A stretch of 5,449 nucleotides of DNA from assembly GCA_013812005.1 (NCBI GenBank), contig JACCUE010000089.1, forward strand, positions 1 to 5,449, in the 5' to 3' direction. Under the pieces are notes generated by a model. The model was given only the letters and a program-made list of their open reading frames with translations, did no database searches and was not told the origin of the DNA. Within the stretch, counting starts at the first letter, position 1; every line of letters begins with the position of its first letter. This document shows, piece by piece, positions 1-5,158 of the stretch. Position numbers and translations under genes: made by a program. The DNA is from Thermoleophilaceae bacterium (GTDB lineage: Bacteria > Actinomycetota > Thermoleophilia > Solirubrobacterales > Thermoleophilaceae).

Positions 1-10
1 GGCCACACCT

Positions 11-46
11 TTCCCCGGGGAAGCCGTTCGCAATCGTCCGATTGCG
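11..46 (-). terminator. inverted repeats after the YbdK gene, possible terminator
   Basis: Three bases after the YbdK stop codon (50-52) the minus strand has a perfect 7-bp stem with a 4-base loop, CGCAATC-GGAC-GATTGCG (46-29), followed by the 12-base palindrome TTCCCCGGGGAA (22-11). No T run follows. The first stem is AT-containing and thus less likely to be a chance GC match than most hairpins here, and its place fits transcription termination, perhaps in both directions. The neighbouring gene lies outside the window. Confidence 0.45.
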
Positions 47-49
47 CCA

Positions 50-1174
50 TCAGCCCACGGCCAGGAAGCTGTCGGCCAGCCAGGCGACCAGCCCGTTCAG
101 ACCCTCCTGCTCGGCCACCTGCCGCTGGCGCTCGGATCCGTTGGCGGTCACGAGGCGATCCGCCGCTGCCAGCTCCCCGAGACACCCCACCCGAGCAGCG
201 GCGGGCTCGAGCCACTCGAGCAGCGCGCGCAGCGAGTCGCGTGTGGGCCGGCGCTCTCCGGTCTCCAGGTCGGCCAGCGTCCCGGTCAGGCCATGGCGTC
301 CCGCCGACCAACGGTTCTCGGCGATCCGCCAGGTGGGGTGCACCGTGAGCGGCAGGCCGCTGTCGTGACGCTCGACCAGTGTCGCCACCAGGGCGTGGAT
401 CGCGGCGGCCACGGCCGCGGTCTCGGCCACGGTGGTCTGCTGATCGGGCACACGCACCTCGATCGTGCCGAGCGTCGGGTGCAGGCGCAGCTCCCACCAC
501 CACTGGCTGGGCCGGGGCAGAGCGCCTGCAGCCGCGCCCCAGCGCCAGGCCTCCACCAGCTCGTCCAGGTCCGCGACGGCCGGGGGCACTCCCTGGCGGG
601 GAAGCAGCTCTGCGATCTTGGGCCTGACGGATGCCAGACCGGTGTCGCGTCCGGCGTGAAAGGGCGCGTTCGCGGCCAGGGCGGCCAGCTGGGGCAGGTG
701 CGAGCGAAGGGCATTGTGAACCGCGACGGCGCGCTGCGCTCCGGCCACCCTCACGTGCACGTGCAGCCCGAACACGAGCTGGGCGTGAGCCACGGGGCCG
801 AACTCCTCGCGGGTGGCCCGGTAGCGCTCGTGGTGGTTGAGCATCCCCTCCGGCGCCGCCGTCGGGTGCGCGCCCGCGGCGGCCAGGCGCCCTGTCCGCG
901 ATGCCGCTGCATGCAGCGCGGCCCGGGCGGACTCGAGCTGTGCGGCAGCCTCTTGGACCGTTGCGCAGGGCAGGGTCACCAGCTCGAGCTGAGCGGCGGG
1001 CAGCTCCAGCTTGAAGCGCTCGTCGTAACCCGCAGCGACCAGCACCTCCTCGGCGCGGGGCGTGAGGTCGAGGGTGGCGCCGTCGAGCAGCATCACCTCC
1101 TCCTCGATGCCCACGGTGAGCGGCGCGGGCGCGTCGAAGGTCGCGCGCAGGCGGGATGAGAATGCGGAATCCAT
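50..1174 (-). CDS. ybdK: YbdK-family carboxylate-amine ligase (glutamate-cysteine ligase type 2, GCS2)
   Basis: A 374-aa soluble protein of the GCS2/YbdK family, ATP-dependent ligases joining a carboxylate (typically the gamma-carboxyl of glutamate) to an amine; E. coli YbdK has weak glutamate-cysteine ligase activity, but the true substrate of most members is unknown. Visible family motifs in order: GIEEEVMLLD (22-31), the acidic strand ELPAAQLELVT (57-67), GAHP (101-104), FGLHVHVRV (135-143), the tryptophan-rich WWWELRLHPTLGTIEVRVPD (225-244), and ENRWSAGRHGL (286-296). Length matches the family (about 370 aa), so it looks intact. ATG 1174 is the only in-frame start after an in-frame TGA at 1217-1219, yet it has no Shine-Dalgarno sequence. 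The gene is separated from the upstream RNase H gene by 106 bases with hairpins, so it may be transcribed separately. No signal peptide or membrane segment. The family is certain, the substrate is not; the symbol is family-level. Confidence 0.93.
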   Translation of the reverse strand: MDSAFSSRLRATFDAPAPLTVGIEEEVMLLDGATLDLTPRAEEVLVAAGYDERFKLELPAAQLELVTLPCATVQEAAAQLESARAALHAAASRTGRLAAAGAHPTAAPEGMLNHHERYRATREEFGPVAHAQLVFGLHVHVRVAGAQRAVAVHNALRSHLPQLAALAANAPFHAGRDTGLASVRPKIAELLPRQGVPPAVADLDELVEAWRWGAAAGALPRPSQWWWELRLHPTLGTIEVRVPDQQTTVAETAAVAAAIHALVATLVERHDSGLPLTVHPTWRIAENRWSAGRHGLTGTLADLETGERRPTRDSLRALLEWLEPAAARVGCLGELAAADRLVTANGSERQRQVAEQEGLNGLVAWLADSFLAVG

Positions 1175-1240
1175 GGTTTCGGCGGGCGGCGTGCGGGAAG
1201 TGTGCGCGGATGCGGATCATCGCCCCTCCGGGAGTCTTTC
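1175..1240 (-). promoter_or_regulatory. leader region of the YbdK gene with an out-of-frame ribosome site
   Basis: This is the remainder of the RNase H-YbdK gap. On the minus strand GGAGGGG (1228-1222) precedes an ATG at 1220 that is not in the YbdK frame (46 bases upstream of ATG 1174). No convincing -10 or -35 element was found by eye. The region may hold the YbdK promoter and 5' leader, but nothing in it proves this. Confidence 0.25.
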
Positions 1241-1277
1241 GTGGCGATTCGCGCCACCACTCCCCGGCGGCTGCCGG
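1241..1277 (-). terminator. tandem hairpins after the RNase H gene, possible terminator
   Basis: Just after the RNase H stop, the minus strand contains two perfect inverted repeats: CCGGC-AGCC-GCCGG (1277-1264) and GTGGCG-CGAAT-CGCCAC (1257-1241). Neither is followed by a T run (the next bases are GAAAGACTCC), so they are not classic intrinsic terminators; U-less hairpin terminators are reported in actinobacteria. Their position at an operon end is the main support. Short GC stems are frequent by chance in DNA of this composition. Confidence 0.4.
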
Positions 1278-1280
1278 CGG

Positions 1281-1700
1281 CTACCCGGCTGCCTGCTCGT
1301 CGAGCGCCTGGTTGACCAGGGCGTCGGCGCGCTCGTTGCTCTCACGCCGCACGCTGCGCACCTGCCAGCGCTCGAACTCCCGGAGCGCGCGCATGGCGTC
1401 CAGGTAGAGGGGCTTCAACCCGGCGTGCTTGACCTTGTACTGGCCGCCGATCTGCTTCGAGACCAGTTCGGAGTCGTTGACCACCTCCACCTCCGAGGCG
1501 CCCAGGTCGTGGGCCAGCTCCAGGCCGAGCAGCACCGCCCGGTACTCGGCAACGTTGTTCGTAGCCTCACCGATGTAGAGCCTGCGCTCTCCCACCACCT
1601 CCCCATCCGCGACGGTGGCCACCGCGGCCACGGCCGCCGGGCCCGGGTTGCCTCGCGCGCCGCCGTCCACGTTGACGACGACCCTCTCGGCGCTGGTCAC
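1281..1700 (-). CDS. RNase HI family protein (stand-alone RNase H domain)
   Basis: A 139-aa cytoplasmic protein that should cleave the RNA strand of RNA-DNA hybrids, removing R-loops and primers. The four acidic metal-binding residues of RNase HI are all visible: D12 in VDGGARGNPGPA, E52 in NNVAEYRAVLLGLELA, D76 in VVNDSELVSKQIGG and D126 in ESNERADALVNQALD. The VKH segment after GGQY is typical of the actinobacterial/archaeal-like branch, related to the N-terminal half of mycobacterial bifunctional RNase H/acid phosphatase proteins (Rv2228c type). Here there is no phosphatase half: the protein stops right after the last RNase H helix. The start is GTG at 1700, whose first bases overlap the TGA of the preceding 68-aa gene (GTGA), implying translational coupling. 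No clear Shine-Dalgarno sequence precedes it. Two hairpins follow the TAG stop, so it is probably the last gene of its operon. Confidence 0.95.
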   Translation of the reverse strand: MTSAERVVVNVDGGARGNPGPAAVAAVATVADGEVVGERRLYIGEATNNVAEYRAVLLGLELAHDLGASEVEVVNDSELVSKQIGGQYKVKHAGLKPLYLDAMRALREFERWQVRSVRRESNERADALVNQALDEQAAG

Positions 1701-1903
1701 TCTGGCGTCGAGGGCTCGATCGGAGGAAACGTGCCCTTGACCCGCTGCCGGCGCCGGTCCGAGAACGAGTCGTGGGTTCCCGGCTCACCGCCCCAGGCGC
1801 GACGGTCGATGATCACCTCGACGTGCGGGTCATCCTCGTAGTAGGCGGCGAGCTTGTCGTACAGCTCGTCCTCCAAGGCTTCCGGCACGACGCAATAGAT
1901 CAT
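1697..1903 (-). CDS. small 68-aa protein of unknown function
   Basis: I do not recognise a named family. The predicted layout is a short N-terminal strand (IYCVVP, 2-7), an acidic amphipathic helix (EALEDELYDKLAAYY, 8-22), a second strand (VEVIIDRR, 28-35), then a loop containing GGEPGTHDSF and a basic DRRRQR motif (49-54), ending in a proline-rich tail. This strand-helix-strand plus arginine cluster resembles short actinobacterial conserved hypothetical proteins in which a DRR...RR motif follows a VEVI-type strand; that is from memory of the pattern, not a search. It is likely real because both ends overlap neighbours by exactly 4 bases (ATGA with the gene before, GTGA with RNase H), it is uninterrupted, and a GGAG lies about 10 bases before the ATG (1914-1917). 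The arginine cluster could bind nucleic acid or phosphate (inference). No cysteine pair, signal peptide or membrane segment. Confidence 0.8.
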   Translation of the reverse strand: MIYCVVPEALEDELYDKLAAYYEDDPHVEVIIDRRAWGGEPGTHDSFSDRRRQRVKGTFPPIEPSTPE

Positions 1904-2634
1904 TCGGAGGCCACTCCCATCACCAGTCGTCCCTCTGCATCCAGGCCCGCATTCCAGTCGCGCAGGGACTCCTCGATGTCTGCCAGCTCATCGCCCTTGG
2001 CCTGCAACGCCACGGGGTCGTCCGCATCGCCAAGGTCGACCCGGTAGCGATACCACGACAGCTCCCACGCCACGAGCACCGTGACCGCGCTGGGGGCGTC
2101 CGCGTCAGGGACCGCGGTGATCCACGGCTCGCCGAGACTGCGGACGAGACCGGCAACCGTACGCTGGTGAGCCGACTCGTTGAACAGCGCCAGCGCCCGC
2201 TCGAGCTTGACCTCCGCCGTGGTGGGCACGGCCCGCACGTGGCGCGGGTTCTGCGGACGTTCACGCTCGCGCTCGCGCTGCGGCGGTGCGTTCTCGCCGT
2301 TGGAGGGCGCGGGCTCGGCCTCAGCGCCTTCGGTGTCCGGCACGTCCTGACGATCCTGTGCAGAGGTGCCGTTCAAGGACTCAGGGGGGCGGCGACGCAG
2401 GCGCGCGAAGATCGGGCGGCGCTCCTGGGATCGCGGACCGCGGGCCGGCGCTTGGCCGTGGGCCGATTCGCGTATCCATCCCCCGTGCTCGGCTCGCACC
2501 GAGCAAAGCTCACAGACCGTGTTGCGCTGGCCCCCGGGCGCCAGGTACGCCTCGGTCCGCTCGCCCTTGAGGATGGTGCGACCGCACACCTCACAGGTCA
2601 CGTGGTCATGAAAGGGACGGAGCTCTTTCTTCAT
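1900..2634 (-). CDS. uncharacterised protein with zinc-ribbon-like N-terminus and separate C-terminal domain
   Basis: A 244-aa protein that I cannot assign to a named family. Residues 14-44 form a probable zinc ribbon: CEVC (C14, C17) and CELC (C41, C44) separated by 23 residues, with GRTILKGE and an RNTV strand between, as in treble-clef/ribbon metal sites. Residues about 60-135 are low-complexity, rich in R, E, P and Q, and include an RERERER run (120-126), so probably a disordered linker. Residues about 136-238 look folded: a helix (AEVKLERALALFNESA), a GEPW turn, a strand (SAVTVLVAWELSWYRYRVDL, 182-201), and an acidic helix (LQAKGDELADIEESLRDWN). No catalytic motif is evident. It starts 27 bases after the STAS stop codon, with no Shine-Dalgarno sequence, so it may have its own promoter. 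Its TGA overlaps the ATG of the 68-aa gene by 4 bases. A role in nucleic-acid or protein binding is only inferred from the ribbon and charge. Confidence 0.85.
   Translation of the reverse strand: MKKELRPFHDHVTCEVCGRTILKGERTEAYLAPGGQRNTVCELCSVRAEHGGWIRESAHGQAPARGPRSQERRPIFARLRRRPPESLNGTSAQDRQDVPDTEGAEAEPAPSNGENAPPQRERERERPQNPRHVRAVPTTAEVKLERALALFNESAHQRTVAGLVRSLGEPWITAVPDADAPSAVTVLVAWELSWYRYRVDLGDADDPVALQAKGDELADIEESLRDWNAGLDAEGRLVMGVASE
2257..2277 (-). repeat. Arg-Glu dipeptide repeat tract (hexamer repeat) inside the zinc-ribbon protein gene
   Basis: On the minus strand CGC GAG CGC GAG CGT GAA CGT encodes RERERER (residues 120-126). The first units are identical hexamers and the last have diverged at third positions, which suggests an old, length-variable tract selected at the protein level. 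It sits in the disordered linker between the two folded parts. Confidence 0.6.
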
Positions 2635-2661
2635 TGGGGTGGAGAGTACAAGCGGCGGAAC
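2635..2661 (-). promoter_or_regulatory. candidate leaderless promoter (-10 TACTCT)
   Basis: The 27 bases between the STAS stop and the zinc-ribbon gene contain, on the minus strand, TACTCT at 2648-2643, matching TAnnnT, 8 bases before the ATG at 2634. There is no Shine-Dalgarno sequence in front of that ATG. This spacing fits a leaderless transcript starting at or within a few bases of the ATG, a common arrangement in actinobacteria. The nearest -35-like hexamer, TTGAAG, is 21 bases upstream of the -10, too far for a standard promoter, so the call rests on the -10 and the missing ribosome site alone. Confidence 0.25.
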
Positions 2662-3009
2662 CTACGGACCTTCAAGTGCTTCCGCAAGGCTCTCGTGCAT
2701 GGGCGCGACGGCGCCCACATCGGTGAGCGTGAGCAGCCGTCGCAGCGGTGACGCGGCGGGCACGACGAGCCGCAGATCCTGACGCCGCCGGCCGAGCCGG
2801 CGCGACAGCTCGAACAGCACCTCGATGGCCGCTGAATCCACGTAAAGGGTATCCGACAGATCGATGACGAGAGCGCTCGCATCATTGGGCACGGAGCTGG
2901 TCAGCTCCTCGCGGATGAACGACGCATTGGTCATGTCGACCTCGCCACGCAATCGGGCCACGAGCGCGTCGCCGTCGTGCTCCAAGGTGAGGTCGGCAGA
3001 CGTGCTCAC
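2662..3009 (-). CDS. STAS-domain anti-sigma-factor antagonist (SpoIIAA/RsbV family)
   Basis: A 115-aa single STAS domain of the SpoIIAA/RsbV class. These proteins switch partner: unphosphorylated, they bind the RsbW-type kinase/anti-sigma and release the sigma factor; phosphorylated on a conserved serine, they let go. The order is as expected: LTLEHDGDALVARLRGEVDM (7-26, first strands), a helix at FIREEL, the strand ALVIDLSDTLYVDS (46-59), and LRLVVPAASPLRRLLTLTDV (78-97). The phospho-acceptor is predicted at S59 after D58, aligning with S58 of B. subtilis SpoIIAA. The following SGLG of the canonical DSSGLG is replaced by AAIE, but the serine itself is kept, so phosphorylation should still be possible. 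The GTG start at 3009 overlaps the TGA of the phosphatase/kinase gene by 4 bases, which makes that upstream protein its likely partner. No strong ribosome site is seen, consistent with translational coupling. Cytoplasmic. Confidence 0.93.
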   Translation of the reverse strand: MSTSADLTLEHDGDALVARLRGEVDMTNASFIREELTSSVPNDASALVIDLSDTLYVDSAAIEVLFELSRRLGRRRQDLRLVVPAASPLRRLLTLTDVGAVAPMHESLAEALEGP

Positions 3010-5147
3010 GCGCGCTCGGCCCCGAGGCTGCCTGCGTCGGGGCTGGCAAGTCCCGCGGTCGGCTGTGACGCGGACCCCAGCCGGCGCCGCATCCGAACCG
3101 ACGTGCCCCGCGGGCCCGGAGTCACCTCCACCTCGTCCATCATGGCCTCGATGATCGACAGACCCCGGCCGCGCTCACTGCCGCGGCGCTCGCGCCAGCG
3201 GCCCTTGTCATGGATCGTGATCGTGACCAGCGTGCCCACCACGCCGGCCTCGAGCTCAAACTCTGCATCTCCCGGCCCGTACGCGTGCTCGATCGCGTTC
3301 ATCGCCGCCTCCGACGCCGTGAGCGTGATCTCGAAGCGCTCCTGCTCGGAGGCGCCGGCAGCCTTGAGGAAGTGCCCGATGCGCCTTCGCAACGCGGCCA
3401 GGGCGGACGGGTCGGCGGGCAGGCACATCGTCAGCGTCCCCGGGGCCACGGGCTCGGGCCGTACCGCCAGCAGCGCCACGTCGTCGGAGGGCCGCAGCCC
3501 ACCGAGCACGCCCTGCAGCACCTGGTCGCACACGTCGCCCAGCTCGCCGTCGGCCACACCGGCCACGGTGGCCAGCTGCGCCAGCCGGCTCTCGAGCGGG
3601 GTGTCACGCCGTTCGACCAGCCCATCGGTGTACAGCAGGACGGTTGAGCCGGATTCGATCACCGCCGTCTCATCGCGGTAGGTGGAGGGGTCTGCGATGC
3701 CCAGCGGCACCGACCGGCCACCCTCGAGGAAGTGAGGACCCTCGCGGGTGACCACGAGCGCCGGCGGGTGCCCGGCGCTGGAGAACACCACCACGCCCGT
3801 GTCGCGGTCGAAGATCAGGTAGAGGGCTGTGGCCATCACGTCCCGATCGTCTTTGGACAGCAGCCGGTTCAGGCGCGCCAGGGTGCTCGCAGGTGACGTC
3901 TCCACCAGCGCGTAAGCGCGGAAGGCGTTGCGCAGTTGACCCATCACGGTGGCGGCCCTCAGGCCATGGCCCACCACGTCGCCCACCACCACGGCCACGC
4001 GGCCGTCGTCGAGCTCCATCACGTCGTACCAGTCACCGCCGATCTTGGTGCCTTGCGCGGCGGGGAGGTAACGAGCCTGAAGCTGCACCCCGTCGATCCG
4101 CGGCAGCTTCTCCGGCAGCAGCGAGCGCTGCAGCGTCTCGGCCACCTCGTGGTCACGGGCGGCCGCGACGGTCAGCTTCTCCTCCATCTCCTTGCGCTCG
4201 TGTATGTCGGTGGCGCTGCCCACCCAGCCCACGAGGGTCTCTCCTGCGAACCGCGGAACCCCACGGTCGACGATCCAGCGGTATTCGCCATCGCTACGTC
4301 GCAGCCGGTACTCGTGCTCCCAGGGGACCTGGCGCCGGAACGCCCGCCACCAGCTGGTGCCCACGGCTTCGGCGTCGTCGGAGTGCACGCCCAGCGCCCA
4401 GGTGTCGCCGGTCTCCTCCTCGAGCGTCCGGCCGGTGAACTCGAGCCAACCGCGGTTGATGAAGTCGACCATGCCGTCCGCGTCCGCGGTCCAGATCAGC
4501 ACGGGAGCGCTGTCGGCCAGCTCGCGGAAGCGCGCCTCGCTCTCGGAGGCGTGCCCGAGCGCCTCCTCCAAACGCCGCTGCTCCTCCAACAGGTCTGTCT
4601 CGCTGCGGGCCCGCTCGATGGCCGCCCCCAGGGTATGGGCCACGCCCTGGAGGAAGTTGGCGTCGTCGGGCGAGAAGCCGGCGGCCCGGAGGCTGCTGGC
4701 CCCCAGCACGCCGAAGGGCCGCTCGCGGCTGCCGATCGGCACGCTCACGCTGCTGCGCGCCCCCAGGGCCGACAGGCGGCGGGAAGGACGGAAGCGTTGC
4801 TCCTCCTCGAGGTCGGCGACGATCACGGATTCGCCCGCCTGCAGGGTGAAGCCGGTCTGACCCTCGGTTCCCCGCGGCACGAAAGGCTCGTCGTCGCGTA
4901 CGGGAAGGCCCGCTCCGGCCCGTTGGACGTACGCGTCTCCCACCTCGGAGCACTCCACCAGCGACACGAACGGCGCGCCCAGCTCCGTGGCCACCATCTG
5001 TACCGCTTCCTGCATCAACGCATCGATGTCGGCGCCGGCCAGGGCGCGACGGCCCAGCTGGGCCACCGCAGCCTGCTGGCGGAGGCGGATGTGCAGCTCG
5101 CCATCGGAGGACCGTAGCTCCATCAGGCCTCCATGCCCGCCGGCCAC
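3006..5147 (-). CDS. GAF-PAS-SpoIIE/PP2C phosphatase with C-terminal RsbW-like HATPase domain
   Basis: A 713-aa cytoplasmic multidomain regulator. Domains by residue: GAF sensor about 24-180 (SSVSVPIGS, FGVLGASS); a helical linker 180-205; PAS/PAC about 205-318 (APVLIWTADADG to GSATDIHERKE); a second coiled linker 318-342; a PP2C/SpoIIE phosphatase about 343-563; and an RsbW-like HATPase about 574-688. Phosphatase metal residues are present: D372 (GGDWYDV), D390 (VVGDVVGHG), D508 (YTDGL) and D555/D556 (PSDDVALL). In the HATPase, the N-box E613/N617 (ASEAAMNAIEHAY), D647 (HDKGRW) and the GRGLSIIEAM glycine loop (660-669) look intact. A Ser/Ala/Gly-rich tail follows. This joins a phosphatase and a putative serine kinase for the same STAS target, as in Streptomyces OsaC or mycobacterial Rv1364c. 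The GTG at 5147 gives the longest frame, but ATG 5123 (705 aa) has GGAGG at 5128-5132 and is the more likely start. The gene lies 11 bases after the sigma gene and overlaps the STAS gene. Confidence 0.95.
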   Translation of the reverse strand: MAGGHGGLMELRSSDGELHIRLRQQAAVAQLGRRALAGADIDALMQEAVQMVATELGAPFVSLVECSEVGDAYVQRAGAGLPVRDDEPFVPRGTEGQTGFTLQAGESVIVADLEEEQRFRPSRRLSALGARSSVSVPIGSRERPFGVLGASSLRAAGFSPDDANFLQGVAHTLGAAIERARSETDLLEEQRRLEEALGHASESEARFRELADSAPVLIWTADADGMVDFINRGWLEFTGRTLEEETGDTWALGVHSDDAEAVGTSWWRAFRRQVPWEHEYRLRRSDGEYRWIVDRGVPRFAGETLVGWVGSATDIHERKEMEEKLTVAAARDHEVAETLQRSLLPEKLPRIDGVQLQARYLPAAQGTKIGGDWYDVMELDDGRVAVVVGDVVGHGLRAATVMGQLRNAFRAYALVETSPASTLARLNRLLSKDDRDVMATALYLIFDRDTGVVVFSSAGHPPALVVTREGPHFLEGGRSVPLGIADPSTYRDETAVIESGSTVLLYTDGLVERRDTPLESRLAQLATVAGVADGELGDVCDQVLQGVLGGLRPSDDVALLAVRPEPVAPGTLTMCLPADPSALAALRRRIGHFLKAAGASEQERFEITLTASEAAMNAIEHAYGPGDAEFELEAGVVGTLVTITIHDKGRWRERRGSERGRGLSIIEAMMDEVEVTPGPRGTSVRMRRRLGSASQPTAGLASPDAGSLGAERA
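5128..5132 (-). promoter_or_regulatory. ribosome binding site favouring start at 5123
   Basis: On the minus strand GGAGG is followed by CCTG and then ATG at 5123. The upstream GTG at 5147 has only a weak AGGA, which overlaps the sigma-factor stop codon. The site therefore supports an N-terminus beginning MELRSSDGE, eight residues shorter than the longest reading. The 4-base spacing is a little short, so GTG cannot be excluded. Confidence 0.5.
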
Positions 5148-5158
5148 GCCGCCGGTTC

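Noticed and set aside
293..1159. 288-codon plus-strand open frame opposite the YbdK gene
   Set aside because: Low-complexity translation with no motif; the minus-strand frame carries all YbdK family motifs.
1..1220. Minus-strand frame starting at ATG 1220 behind GGAGGGG, apparently open into the YbdK region
   Set aside because: The translation is Arg/Ala/Gly-rich with no recognisable domain and conflicts with the well-supported YbdK frame; lack of stops is expected in a GC-rich alternative frame. Kept only as a start-site puzzle.
1062..1841. 259-codon plus-strand open frame over the RNase H gene and the intergenic gap
   Set aside because: It is antisense to RNase H with all four catalytic acids on the minus strand, and shows no domain of its own.
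2258..2281. Hexamer repeat as a possible CRISPR or mobile-element signature
   Set aside because: Units are 6 bases, in frame and inside a coding linker; there are no spacers, terminal repeats or transposase.
2167..2751. 194-codon plus-strand open frame across the zinc-ribbon gene and STAS end
   Set aside because: Antisense to two supported genes, no domain or ribosome site seen.
3936..5117. 393-codon plus-strand open frame opposite the phosphatase gene
   Set aside because: Its translation is rich in His, Arg, Gly and Leu without any domain, and it is the antisense shadow of an unmistakable GAF-PAS-PP2C gene in GC-rich DNA.
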